Source of the DNA: Larix kaempferi
Lineage: Eukaryota; Streptophyta; Pinopsida; Pinales; Pinaceae
Direction of reading: 5' to 3'
Assembly: GCA_027924585.1 (NCBI GenBank)
Contig: BSBM01000592.1
Location: 1,054,001 to 1,118,000 of the forward strand
Length of the DNA: 64,000 bases
How positions within the stretch are numbered: the first letter of the stretch is position 1; the number at the start of each line of letters is the position of its first letter. Positions 23,940-34,911 of this stretch are shown here, in pieces. The notes under the pieces are model-generated. The model searched no databases. It was not told the origin of the DNA and worked only from the letters and a program-made list of their open reading frames with translations. The translations under genes and the position numbers were made by a program.

Positions 23940-24486
23940 TGTTGATGTATTTGTAACTTCAGAATGTGTTTCATATATATATATATATATATATTGTACT
24001 CCTATAAAGATGTTATTATTCCTCTATACGGAAGTGTTGTCATTTGTATTTACAAGTGTCGCAAGTATCGCAACTTGCAAGTGATGGGTTATTAGACCAC
24101 CAAGTGTGGGGTCAGCCCTGAGTGGAGTTACCATGGTTTGTTAGACTCTCCTAGAGAATTTGTCCCTTCTATTTTATTAAGCAAGTCAAGTCAAGTATAA
24201 ATAGAGTGTGGGAGGCACTCTATTTGATCATTCACTTACTCACTCATTCTCTCATGTGAGAGTGGTGCACAAGTGGAGGAGGAGAAGCTGCTAGGAGACT
24301 ATCTCTTATGCTTGGGTTTTGTATCATTGCTCTATCTATCTATGAGGAAGTTATTGGGGTTTCTCTCCTTATTGGTTTTCCTAAAGGAAACTCTGTGTCT
24401 ATTTTCTCTTGTGATTGATATGTTGTACATGTTATTCTCTCAAATAAGATCCCAGATCTACTTGAATTAATGCTCACAATCTAACA
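23940..24486 (+). repeat. C1 3' LTR (547 bp)
   Basis: Starts TGTTGATG and ends CTAACA. It matches the 5' LTR apart from an expanded (TA)n run near 23976-23994 and scattered substitutions. Confidence 0.95.
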
Positions 24487-24491
24487 ACCCA

Positions 24492-26374
24492 GCCATAAAT
24501 AATAATTAGGGGATACTAATTCTTCTGACTCTGCAGTTTTTGTGGCACTACCAACAACCTCTTATGATCGAATTCTAATGGGATCAGAGTGGTGAATCAA
24601 ACTCCACTTTATTTCTCCAAGAACCTCTTGCCAACTTCTAGACATGGAAATTGGGTTGTCGGTATTGATGAACCCCACTATTTGAAACACAAGACATAAA
24701 TCTATCATTAAGATTGGATCTTAGAACAAATATCTTGTGATCGAATACTGCATTCTCATCCCTTTCTTGTAACTTCAGCTTAATGTTCCTCCCCTATCCA
24801 CTCCATGCACCTTTCTTCCTATATATAAATATAAAAATTGGTTATGCACTATAATAAATAGTGTGGTATTTGGCTTTGGAAATAATGTCCCTAAATGTTG
24901 TGGACAGAATGGAAGACGAGTTTCAAATTGTCCCAACTTTTTACACTTGGTATAGCAGAGGGATCCAATATTCGTTGAATTGACTCACATCTTATTCACC
25001 ATATAGCCTACTGATCAGGGCCACTGCAAACCTATAGGGAAACCTTAGGTTGATGGTTTAATGCATGCCCTTCCATCGTGACTTGAACTCTTTCTTGGTT
25101 ATCCACCATCCTTTTTTAATTTCATGATAATTTATGTTTTAAGCAAATTACAAAACCTAGCCATTGGTTAGACTAGTTTCAGGCTTCGAGAATTTGTAGT
25201 ACAGTTCAAACTTTTATTGGTTGGAAGGATGTGATTCCCTCTTTGTTTCCATCCTTAATTAGCTTGTTTTATACATTAGAGTGACTAATAATACAATATA
25301 TAATCTCAGTGCAAGGCATAAGAGTTGGTTTTGATGCTAATTTATGGAGACGAGACTTTCAGATAGCCTTATATACCCCAGCACCAAGATTCTTCTAACC
25401 CAATTACTTTTTGTCCATGTTTGCATGCAATGGTTTCAGCTTTTTTTATGTCTTGCATGTTAGTTTCATAGGTTTCATCCATTTTCATTGTGATAAAGAA
25501 TGAGAAAACTTGTTTAGTGTTAAATCACACTGTTGTGATTAATCATTAAAGTATGAACAAATAATTTACTAAGGAAGATTTAGATATGCAACCCATACTC
25601 AAGGAAGGGTAACAAGTGACCTAAACTTACTATTTATTATACATTTGCATTTACTATTTATTTTTGTTGTTCTTTCATCATTATTGTTTGGAAGGTATCA
25701 ATAGGCCATTTTATAGATAAATCTCGATGGTAGATTTGGCAATAAACAAGCAAATCATTTCTATACATTGATTAAAGTAGCAGTGTTTCCTATGGTCAGG
25801 GATTGTTTTTCCTACTGTTGGAGAATGTCTGCACATCACCAGATGAATTTTGATTGGTTGCCTCTAACATTCTACATAGGCAGTAACACTTTGACAAAGC
25901 ATTGACTGAGCTCTGGTATCTAAGGCTTAAGCAAAAGAGATTTACAATAAACACAGTTTACTATGTCCTTGGACTGCCAATGACAACCTCCACATATTAA
26001 CAACTGTCGGAGTGAATATTTAAGCTTTGAACTAGAATTTATTGAAGTTGATTCCAAATAGGAGCCTTCTGAGAAACAAATTGCGAGCCTTTTGTATGTC
26101 CAACAGAAATATTTAGCATTTGACATTGGATTGGAAAAATAAATATGAAAATATACAAGTATTCATTTGTCAATAACTCGGGTGCTTTCTTTAAAAAACC
26201 ACTCATTTATGTTCAAGTCTTCCACTGATTTATTTTGTTTTTGTGTTTGTAGCATCAAATTTATTTTGTTTTTATGTGTTGTAGCATCAAATGAGTGGGA
26301 CATCCACAAAGGACCCTGATTTTTTTAATTTAACCAGAGCTCAACGAATCCATCAATATATGTGATGGATGTCA
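24492..26374. other. Right flank of C1, nothing recognised
   Basis: About 1.9 kb of AT-rich sequence between C1 and repeat R copy 3. The longest frame is 68 codons and no domain is recognisable. It is the continuation of the pre-insertion locus whose left side is 13554-13589. Confidence 0.5.
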
Positions 26375-27217
26375 GGGGGACTGTGAAATCTCAGAAGATT
26401 GCACATGTACAGAATGAAAAGTGTGGTGAATGCACAAAAGCGAATAGCAGAAAGTTGCAGAGTATGAAGCCATGGTGACTGCTGCTAGATTTGTGAAGCC
26501 TGCATTTTTCATCTTGTTAGGTTGGATTAGACTCCCAAAGCTTGATGTTATCCCTTGAAGGGAACAGTGTAGACAACCATGAGAACAGGTACTTTCGGAA
26601 AGGACTTGGCTCAGTTCAGAGATTTAGATTAAACAAATTCATAATAGAGTGTTGTAAGAATGAGATATCAAGAGAGCAGGTTAAAGTTCAATTAGTGTAT
26701 TTGCTTCGGCATGTTTTTGAAAGCCTGAAGCATAGATGAAACATGATCAATTGATTGAGGCTTTCAAAGCTCGATGAAACGTGTTAGATCCTCAAAACCT
26801 TTAACAAAAAAATAATCGAGAAGGAACAATGAAGAAATACGATTATTTCAATAAATAAAAACCCATGAAGCATGCTGCTATCTTGAAACAAAATTTAAAT
26901 TAACAACAAACTCTCCACCCAAAAATGACACTAGTGGAGAAGTTGTGAGTATGAAATGTGCAATAAATAGGAACGATCGAAATTATAATTCTCCAACAAA
27001 GAATACCAAATGGGATTTTACTTGGAAGAAAAAAATAGTCTATGAAGAAAAGACACTATGAATAGTGCTTGCTAAATAGGCCCTAATAAAACACAGACAG
27101 TAATACATGTATCCTATATGTTCTTCCTAAATAACCCTAACAGAACACAGAGCAATTACATGTCATATATGTGCTTCCTAAATAGCCCTAATATAACACA
27201 AATAGTAATTGCATGTT
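26375..27217. repeat. Repeat R, copy 3 (right part)
   Basis: Matches 12743-13553 nearly end to end. It begins abruptly at about 26375 and stops at about 27217, directly against the ABCG3-like fragment. It contains a 65-codon plus-strand frame (26542-26739) with amphipathic Lys/Glu/Leu-rich sequence (FIIECCKNEISREQVKVQL) also visible in copy 2, possibly a coding relic of unknown origin. Confidence 0.75.
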
Positions 27218-27219
27218 GT

Positions 27220-27715
27220 ATATAGAATTGGTTATCCTTGTTGGTTCGACCACACTTACATAAGTCTCGTACTGCAACTTAGACAACTTCCCATTCACAA
27301 GCACCTCTCCATAAACTTTTACAGACTTGGGAAATAATCCTGCAAGCGTTCTGAGTAGTGTTGACCTGCCAGATTTGGAAGGACCCATGATTATTGTGAA
27401 TGTTCCAGGAAATGCATATCCAGTAGAGATATTAATGACCTTGTTAGAGTATCTTCTCTTGCCCCTCATAGTAATTGTCAATTCCCTCGACACAAGAGTT
27501 GCTCTTCCTAGTCTTTTGGGTTGGAATGAATCAACCAACTGTGGATCCAGAGAAACTCTTGCTCCGTTATTCAGTTCTAGGGAAGGCCCTGCAGTGTCCT
27601 CTCCTTAGGTCCTAATGTCATCCCCATCTGTAGCCTCCGTCATCGTCCCACTCAGGTGAATCCTCAAATGAAACAGACCTCAGCTGTGGGCCTGAACCTG
27701 ATTTTCTCAAGATAA
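27220..27715 (-). pseudogene. ABCG3-like ABC transporter, N-terminal fragment
   Basis: Minus-strand relic of a plant half-size ABCG transporter. The closest family I recall is ABCG3/WBC3: a RKSGSGPQLRSVSFEDSPEW leader, then the KGKRRYS-like block (here MRGKRRYSNKV), GYAFPGT, and a Walker A region with GEVLVNG downstream. A full transporter moves lipids or other hydrophobic substrates across membranes, with a nucleotide-binding domain of about 250 residues and a six-helix membrane domain. Only the start of the nucleotide-binding domain is here. The leader is frameshifted relative to the rest near 27620-27640 with a stop at the join. Walker A reads GPSKSGRS, the essential Lys replaced by Arg (about 27362-27385). 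Similarity ends at repeat R. Confidence 0.75.
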
Positions 27716-27958
27716 AATAAGAAGTAGATGGAAATGGTTCGTAGGACTAAAGGACAACGATGAATACCTGTATGGGTCTGCAGATGATTGTATTTCTTCC
27801 ATTGGATTTTACTACCCAAAAACAAAGACTTCTTCAAGAAATTGGATTTCCATTCCCAATCATGTTGGGCACATAACCAATGAATAATACCTATCAAAAA
27901 CCAAGTGAATGGCTTTTCTTCTCTGCATTCACTTCAAATCTGTAAATAAAACAAAACC

Positions 27959-29459
27959 ATGTTTTGCATTTTTCGAACAAAGACAGTGACCTGCAATAGC
28001 TATACCAAAAAACCCAGTTGGGAGATTGTAGCTTGCGAATGGCTTGTTGCAAGCTTAGAGTATGAGATTATTCTGCTTCTTTTTGCAGAGGGAAAATGCA
28101 AGGAAGCCATAGTAGAGATTTGGTCATTGGTACGTTCTTACATACCATTTTCTACCTTGTCTGTTTCTACATCTGGCAATATGTTGAAGGAAAAGGCATG
28201 TGTGAAATTGCCATTTTGGTTTAAAGAAAATTATTCTGAAATACATTGGCCAAACTTACTCCCCAAAATGAGTTTAGATAACCCTAAGCTCAGATCAAGT
28301 GATATTTCTGCTAACTTGAATGAAGGAGCCACTTCAAGGGAAACTAGATGGATGTCAGCTGGTAGCTACAACTTGATAGTTAAGGAGGTGGTTGGTGCTT
28401 CCATTAAAGAAGAAACACTTCTGTGTCCAAATATGTCTAAGGCATGGCTATCATATGCCTCTTGGTGTTACCATCAAGCCAGAGCATCACTTGCAAGTGA
28501 CGGTGCAGCATTAAGTTCATGCAATTTTTCACTAATTCTGATTTAGGAAGTTTCTTCTGATGGGACAAGTTTACTTGAAGAAGAGGTAATGCGAGTGCAA
28601 GCCATTATCATGAGAGCACTCTCAAATAATGAAAAATTGGATCCAGGAAGTGAGGAAATATTACTGTGTCCAGAAACTGAAGTATACATGAACAATGAAA
28701 ATATTAAATTTGTAGAACTATTGGTCAAACGTGCTGTATATATGATGTAGTCAGCAGCAGGTGCAACAGGATTTGAAAATTCAAGTGAAAGTGCATGTTC
28801 ACTTTTGGTTTCTCAAGTTGAGCGAGAAGTACTGAATATCAAGCACAATATAGATTCCTCTCTTATGACATCTTTGATTAATGAATTGATGGACATATGG
28901 TGGACTTTGAGGAAGAGAAGGGTATCATTATTTGGCCATGCAAATGGTGGCTTCATACAGTATCTTTCACTATCAAATAGGACACATCTTGAACAAGGTC
29001 CTTGGAAAAGCTATAATTTAGATGTTTTATAACATGGAAGGGAAGACTGCACACTCAGAGAAACTTTATACATATTAAATATCCTTCTAAATTATGGAGT
29101 AGAATTAGGAGAGACACTTGAACATCATCTTATGATAGGACCACCTCTACCATGGCAGGTATTCTTCCGTCTGTTTGATGTATGCTTTGTCATTCTCCTC
29201 TATAAATTATTGTGAATGAAATGCCTCTATGTTCATATGATGTTTTCTTTATCTCTTTTTTACCCTTTAGGAGATAATCCCTCAGTTATTTGCTCGATTG
29301 AGCACTTATCCTGAACATCAGGTTCGTAAACGGTTGGAGGGGTTGTTGATTACATTGGCAAAGTTATCTCCATGGGCTATATTCTATCCTACACTTGTTG
29401 ATATTAGTGCTTATGAATGCGAGCCATCAGAGGAGCTTCAATGCATGTTAGACTGTCTA
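27959..29459 (+). pseudogene. SMG1: SMG1-like kinase fragment (FAT/HEAT region)
   Basis: A single frame spans 27959-29158 with three in-frame stops (28544-28546, 28747-28749, 29030-29032). An intron with intact GT/AG borders follows (29159-29270), then a second exon (29271-29459) in phase and followed by a GT donor. Recognisable blocks are LLCPNMSKAWLSYASWCYHQ, RKRRVSLFGHANGG, ETLYILNILLNYGVELGETL, PLPWQ joined to PQLFARLS, LAKLSPWAIFYPTLVDISAY and PSEELQ. These match the plant nonsense-mediated-decay kinase SMG1 upstream of its PIKK kinase domain. SMG1 phosphorylates UPF1. The kinase domain is absent. The intron shows this is a genomic duplicate fragment, not a retrocopy. Confidence 0.85.
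29159..29270 (+). other. Intron in the SMG1-like pseudogene
   Basis: 112 bases starting GT after CCATGGCAG and ending TTTAG before GAGATAATC. Removing it joins the LPWQ block to the PQLFARLS block in phase 0. Confidence 0.85.
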
Positions 29460-30845
29460 GTATGAAAAAATTATTTATCATTTTTCATTCTTAGCAACCG
29501 GTAGTTTTTATGTAGATATTAAACAAAAGTTAAGTTGAGAATATTTCATGCAATTTTCTTCCTATTTTTAGAACTGGATGACCTTGAAACAACTGAATAA
29601 AATCTTCTTCTCTGAGAGCTGGAACTACTTTTGTAATAGACGATGAACACATGTTGTTCTACTCCTTGCATTACATTCTTGTTCTCATTGTTGGAGATGT
29701 TACATTACAAAGGAAAAGTTACCTACATGATATGCTACCTGAAGTTTGGAAAAATCTGAAGTTCTAAAAAATGTAAAATTTCATGAAGGAAATGATTATG
29801 TGTGTAATATATACATTCATTTGCATTGATTGAGATAAAAAATGCAGCATTTCATGGGGTCTTGAGATCAAAGATGTCAAAATTTGTAGTTGAGTCAATG
29901 GATTCGAGTCAACTTGTGAATTAAAATTTGAAGTCGAGGATAACTACTTTTTCTTTATTGTTTAATAAAAATATTCTTTAAATTTATTTTTTCAAACTGT
30001 GGATCCATGACCATCACACATAATTTGGAGAAGAATAATAGTACTGTTTTTACAATATGGAAGTGGGATATTCATACTCCAATCTGCCAAAAAAATGTCT
30101 ATGAAACATTTCCCACATGTTTCCATATATGAAACTACTAGGAAACATTTTCCATAATTTTTTGAAGAGTTCCCATAAGTTAACATAATAGAATGTTTGC
30201 AGTACATGAGCCTTGTGTCAGAACTGAGGTTTCAGATCCATAGTTTAAGATTATAAAACTTATCAATGGAAAGAGAGGAGATTTTTACATTAAGATTGAA
30301 CTAAGCAGTTATGTTAGGAGGTCATTACCATGTGAGTTAATTTTATTTTCCAGGAAGGAGAGAATTAGAGAGAATCAAAATTTTCAAGCTTAGAATGACT
30401 TGAGGAAGGACACAATCACTAGGCAAGGAGAAAATCAATGCAAATGTTAGTTTCACAACTTTGACTTTCTGTAAAGGAAGGATATTCCATATTTATAATG
30501 CTCATGTGGTTTCTAAGTGTTTCATAGAGGCATTTGACCCTTTTATTTTGACAAAAATGTCCCCCCACATTTGAGCAAACACAGCAAAGCAATGCCATGA
30601 ATAGTCATGGTTTCTCCATATTATTGCCTTTTTTGGATTTAGATTGATTACCTATGGAGTCTTGCAATGTTAATAATTATATTGCATTTTCAGAAGCATG
30701 AGTGCAAAATAGTAAGTACTACAGGTAAAAGGTGCATGAGAAATGACCTATTGTAAACCACAGATGTTGTTCTTGTTGTTTGAAACTCTTTTAGAGTCAA
30801 ATGTTGTTTTTTAGTCATGAGCAAAATTTGGCAAAGAAAATTTAA
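29460..30845. other. Decayed intron or intergenic sequence, nothing recognised
   Basis: Starts with the GT donor after the SMG1-like exon. No further exon, repeat boundary or domain is visible. Confidence 0.45.
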
Positions 30846-30914
30846 GGGTGCTAGCTCAATGGTAGAGCACCTACCTAATAGGAAGGAGGTTGGTGGTTCG
30901 ATTCCTCTGTGCCC
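30846..30914 (+). ncRNA. tRNA-like pol III unit (SINE head or decayed tRNA)
   Basis: A 69-base tRNA-like sequence. A perfect A box (TAGCTCAATGG, 30852-30862) matches TRGYNNARNNG, and a perfect B box (GGTTCGATTCC, 30895-30905) matches GGTTCGANTCC. The ends GGGTGCT and TGTGCCC can pair at about six of seven positions. The anticodon stem is poor, with CTAATAG as the would-be loop. No T4 terminator follows. It is more likely the head of a tRNA-derived SINE than a functional tRNA. Confidence 0.6.
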
Positions 30915-31009
30915 TATATATATTCTGAAACCACTAAAAATAGATAAATGACTCGAAATTTGCATATAAACGACCACGAGTACAACATAAGAGATAAGTG
31001 ACACAAAAA

Positions 31010-31282
31010 ATGACCAAAATATACATATAAATGACCACTTTTGAGTTGAAGATTATTGGTATCAAACTAGCGGTCATTTATCACGTGACAAAAAATGTGG
31101 TCATAAATATTGTCATTAATTGTGACAATTAATGACCAAATATATGACCACAAGATAAGCTATAAATGATCAAGCTAAATACGGCCACATTTTTGGTCAC
31201 GTGATAAATGACTGCTAATTTGCTACCAATGGTCATCAACTCAAAAGTCGTCATTTATATGTGGATTATGGTCGTAAATGGC
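31010..31282. mobile_element. Foldback (MITE-like) inverted repeat
   Basis: Arms of about 90 bp at roughly 31010-31105 and 31180-31282 are imperfect reverse complements; both contain CATATAAATGA, TTTTGAGTTGA (as complement) and TTATCACGTGA segments. The central spacer holds another small palindrome around TGTCATTAATTGTGACA. No coding capacity. Exact ends and target duplication are not fixed. Confidence 0.75.
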
Positions 31283-31499
31283 CCTAGTTCTTTGTGCATA
31301 GGAATTGGAATTTGTCCTTGTTTCTGTCATATTGGATGCTTCACATATATCCATACATTTTGGAGAACCTAATTATCCTAAATTAATAATCCTAGAGTCA
31401 CCAATCAGCCCCTGGACTAGTCCATTCCTAACTAGTTTTATGTTTACCAAAATTGTGTTGTTACATTTTAAAATTGGGAATAAAATTGACTCCAATCTG

Positions 31500-31915
31500 A
31501 TCAAGGTTACTACAACATCATATTGGAAGAAGGTGGTTCTACTCCTTTGGTTGATAGCACTCTTTACAAACAGTTGATTGGTAGCTTGTTGTACTTGACA
31601 CATTCGAGAGTAGATCTATCCTATGTTGTTGGTGTTGTGGCTAGGTACATGCAGGAGCCACATGAGCTGCATTGAAAGGTAGTAAATAGGATCTTGCACT
31701 ATGTGCAGTGTACGAGAGAGTTTGGTATACATTATTTTGTTGGTTCTCTATTAGATATGGTTGGCTTACTAATTCATATTGGGATTGAGACAACAAAGAC
31801 ATAAAATCTACTTGAGGGTATGTATTCATGTTGGGATCAAGACCAATATGTTGGTCAAGCAAGAAGAAAGAAGCACTCGCACTTTCTTCAGCAGAACCAG
31901 AGTACAGATGGGTTG
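31500..31915 (+). pseudogene. Copia C2 pol relic, RT end and RNase H
   Basis: Degenerate plus-strand Copia Pol: a STPLVDSTLYKQLIGSLLYL block, HSRVDLSYVVGVVARYMQ, then an RNase H region with WLTNSYWD and, in shifted frames, a LALSSAEPEYRW-like block just before 31915. Several stops and shifts. Interrupted at 31915 by element T; the same reading continues at 34436. The 5' portion of C2 is not recognisable upstream. Confidence 0.8.
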
Positions 31916-32126
31916 TGTAAGCTACCAAGCTTACATATTGGAATATTTATGGAAATATATATTTTTGAATTATTGAATGATGAATATTACATTGAAAAGC
32001 TTACATTATATATGCATGCTAACCTATGAATGGTCACACCTTGAAAGGAGGTGACCTTTGACCATTAGTACTAATTAACATTTGTTAATAAATTAATAAT
32101 AGTAATATACTATTAGGTATATTACA
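31916..32126 (-). repeat. Element T LTR (3' LTR in element orientation)
   Basis: Plus-strand sequence begins TGTAAGCTACC and ends GGTATATTACA. Pairs with 34223-34435. Confidence 0.88.
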
Positions 32127-32419
32127 AGTCATCCTGCTCTAAAAATATTCGACCATGAATCTTCTATGAGCGTGTTGCAACTAGAATTATTTCCACAAAT
32201 AATTGTGCCATGGTTTAGCAGTTCTTGGAATAATTGGTCACATTTCCATTCAAATCTTATCATGCTTATGATTCTGTAGATGAACGCATAACAACTAATC
32301 GGCGTATATTTCGGATCTGCTAATCTGACGGTGTTCCTTTACTCTTCTAATTTTCTATGGATCTTTGATCATTCTGCATGTTTTGATATGGTTTTCTTAT
32401 CTATAGAGGAAACTATTAT
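32127..32419. other. Left interior of T, absent from the second copy
   Basis: Interior of element T between its left LTR and the duplication breakpoint at 32420. No recognisable coding. Adjacent to the LTR on the minus strand there is only a weak polypurine stretch (AGAGCAGGATGACT). Confidence 0.6.
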
Positions 32420-32885
32420 TAATGTACTTACTTCTTTGTCTGACAAGTTTTTCGTTAGTTGTTTCGTGGGATCCTTTCCATCTTGATATTCTTGAATATC
32501 TAGATTTGCGACAATTTGTAGAACCGTCTTTTCAAGTGTCGCCTTACCTTTGAATTTTCCTTCTTTATTATGATCATTTTTAGTTTTTATATTTTCATCA
32601 TTGTATCATTCTACAATTTTAATTCTCTCATAATTGTTGTTAACATTGATTTTATTGACTTCCTTGATTTTCACATCGCTATTTTCTTTACAATTGATAT
32701 TGACATTTTGATTGTCAATATCATCTTGATATTCCATATCCTTGTCTTATACCTCTTCTGTTTCATCGTCCTTATCATCGACTTCCTTAACAAGTCCTTG
32801 TTCTGGAGTTTTACTAGACAATTTTATAGATTTTTCCATTAACGTGTTAATGTGCCTTAATTCCCTAACTTGTAAGAAGCCACAA
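32420..32885 (-). pseudogene. Element T acidic/Lys-rich coding relic
   Basis: On the minus strand a frame with two internal stops runs from about 32885 to 32420. It is Asp/Glu/Lys/Asn-rich, with segments such as INTLMEKSIKLSSKTPEQ, VDDKDDETEEV and LQIVANLDIQEYQDGKDP. The duplicate at 58425-57958 carries the corresponding frame with the same kinds of substitution and the same stops, so it decayed before the duplication. I recognise no domain. A Gag-like tail or a captured fragment are possible. Confidence 0.45.
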
Positions 32886-32939
32886 CAAACTTCCGGCAGG
32901 CGTGCATACTTTTTACTAATTTTTAAAAATATGAAATTA

Positions 32940-34200
32940 GGACTTTTGAAAACATGAGAAATGGAGGTTAGGGTTTAATAAGAAAGGGAAGAGTTTATGT
33001 ACAGGTGCACGAGTAGAGTGGATGCAAGCGTAGGGAAAGGCGCAAGGGAGAGGTAGTGTGTATGGTGATGAGTAGGGGACTATGTGAGGAGGAGGTAACA
33101 ATGAAGGGGACAACGATGGAGGGAATCGAGTGGATGCTCTAGCAAGGAGGGAGATGGAGGCATATGGGATAGGATTTGCATCCAGGGGCGTCGGTTGAGA
33201 GATTAGCAATGAGTGGGGAAACGATGCAACATGGGTTGTGTGAAGAGGATCGAATGGAGCGGCGACGCGAGAGGAGTGGATGTAAGGAGCGTGGGAGGAG
33301 TGGAGTAAGGCGAGCAGCGAAATGGGAGATGAGGTGGAGTAAGGCAGATCAAAGGAGGGATGGAGTAGGTCATGGATGAGAATGGACATGTGGGCATAGA
33401 TGGGATATGCGTGGGGGATCGATGGCATTGATAGAGCTGGATTATATGATCAGAGTGGTGCACAGGGGCATGAACAATGGCATAGGGGAGTGGATGGAGT
33501 GGTATGAGGAGGCAGTGGGAGCCGGTGAAGGTGGAGCGATGACATGAGAGGAGGGGATGTAAGAAAAGGGGCAGAGGTGGTATGGACAGGCATGAAGGAC
33601 TGTGCAGGAGAGGGAGTGGATCGGTGTGAAGGTAGGGAAATAAGGGAGGAGTGCAGGGAGGAGTGCAAGAAGAGGGAGTGGATTCGTGGTGAGCATGCAG
33701 GTGAGCGTGGTGAGCGTGTAGTAGGTGGCGAAGTGGATGGTGTGGTTTGAAGAGGGATGGAGGAAGTGATATGGGGAGTAGCGCAGTGGAGTGATGTAGT
33801 GTAGGCTGGAGTGTGTGGGAGTAGGGGAGAGATGGTGCATTGGTGTGAGGACGTCAGTTGAAGGTGGCCAGGGTGAGTAGAGGTTGGTGCATTGTTCTAG
33901 GTTAAGGAGGTGATGGGAGGCATGGAGGAGATGGAGAATGTGGGGTGTATGAAGTGTAGACACAGGGGTTGTGGTTGAGTTGTGGTGGAGGGAGAGTGTG
34001 CAGCATGGAGGGAAGGAGCAATGGGTGATGGCCAAGATGAGTGGATGGATTGGTAATGGAACGATATGGAAGCGAGTAGGAGTGAAGTGTATAGGAGAGC
34101 GAAGAGCATAGGAATGGAGGGAGAGGGGGCGTTATGCAACCCTGGATTGGATGAGGATGTGATGGAAATAGCAAGAATGGAGAGAATGCTTCGAACCAAC
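32940..34200. repeat. G/A-rich interior of element T
   Basis: About 1.25 kb with strong strand asymmetry (G and A on the plus strand), full of GTGGATGGAG- and GGAGGAGTG-like runs. The long minus-strand frames here are Ser/Pro/Thr/His-rich low-complexity translations and are not called as genes. Confidence 0.75.
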
Positions 34201-34222
34201 AACCAAGAGATTTGATACCACT

Positions 34223-34435
34223 TGTAAGCTACGAAGCTACATATTGGAATATTTATTGAAATATATATTTTTGAATTATTGAATGATGAATATTACATTG
34301 ACAAGATTACATTATATATGCATGCTAATCTATGAATGGTCGCACCTTGAAAGGAGGTGACTTTGACCATTAGTACTAATTAACATAATTGTTAATATTT
34401 ATTAATAATAATAATATACTATTAGGTATATTATA
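34223..34435 (-). repeat. Element T LTR (5' LTR in element orientation)
   Basis: Starts TGTAAGCTACG; the end reads ATTATA where the partner reads ATTACA, a single C-to-T change in the terminal CA. The primer site lies just outside it at 34209-34220 (complement). Confidence 0.88.
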
Positions 34436-34748
34436 GGCTGTGAATGCAACTATTTAGGCAGTTTGGTTACATGGGATCTTCATAGATTTTGACATTCAAA
34501 CTTTTCCTTCAGTATACCTTTTCTATGATAATCAAATTTCCATAAGGATCTTTAGTGATTCAGTTCAGAAGTAGAGGACCAAACATATTGAGGCTCACAT
34601 GCACTACATCAGGGAGCTAGTGCACAATAGGACCATTTCACTGCATTATTGTCCTACAGAGGAGATGATTGCAGAAATTTTCACAAATTTTTTCACTCAA
34701 AAGATATTTTCCTATATCATATCTCTACTTGGTGTAAAAGCTACTTGA
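34436..34748 (+). pseudogene. Copia C2 RNase H C-terminus
   Basis: Continuation of the C2 Pol after element T: FYDNQISI (RNase H CDNQS-type motif, Cys replaced by Tyr), RTKHIEAHMHYIRELV, SLHYCPTEEMIAEIFT and a SLLGVKAT end at TGA 34746-34748. One in-frame TAG follows the QK near 34577. The reading is typical of the last about 100 residues of plant Copia Pol. Confidence 0.85.
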
Positions 34749-34911
34749 GTTCCACGCTGTTCATTTTTTAGGGGGGGTATTTTTCCCATGAGGTTTTTCC
34801 CCATTTCCTTAGTTTCATGAAAAATTCTTTTTATCATTTATTTGATTGTATGGGTGACCTTTTGCCTTAGTAAAGAGGCCCTAGGATGCCCAAGTTTGGA
34901 TTAAGGGGGAA

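Larger units (their letters stand above)
13595..24486 (+). mobile_element. Complete Copia LTR retrotransposon C1, non-functional
   Basis: A plus-strand Ty1/copia element with LTRs at 13595-14131 and 23940-24486, a 5-bp target duplication, an initiator-Met-type primer site, gag, protease, integrase, RT and RNase H in Copia order (integrase before RT), a minisatellite, and a polypurine tract. Its length is 10.9 kb, of which 4.26 kb is a later insertion at 15694-19954. Stops, an integrase deletion and lost catalytic residues make it inactive. Confidence 0.95.
31916..34435 (-). mobile_element. Small LTR element T (2.5 kb), minus strand
   Basis: Direct repeats of 211 and 213 bp at 31916-32126 and 34223-34435 bound a 2.1-kb interior. 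Orientation is minus: reading that strand, the LTR at 34435-34223 is followed by AG and then TGGTATCAAATC, an initiator-Met-type primer site (TGGTATCAGAGAT in the duplicate at 59772-59784). Target duplication GGTTG (31911-31915) and GGCTG (34436-34440), one transition apart, lies inside Copia C2. The interior encodes no RT or integrase, only a small acidic/Lys-rich relic, so it is non-autonomous (TRIM-like or reduced Copia). Confidence 0.85.

Noticed and set aside
30846-30914. Calling a functional tRNA-Ile from the AAT-like loop
   Set aside because: Poor anticodon stem, imperfect acceptor pairing, no T4 terminator; better explained as a SINE head or pseudogene.
32937-34202. Several minus-strand frames up to 197 codons (Ser/Pro/Thr/His-rich), repeated at 58478-59784
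   Set aside because: Low-complexity translations of the G/A-biased interior of element T; frames differ between the two copies and carry no motif.
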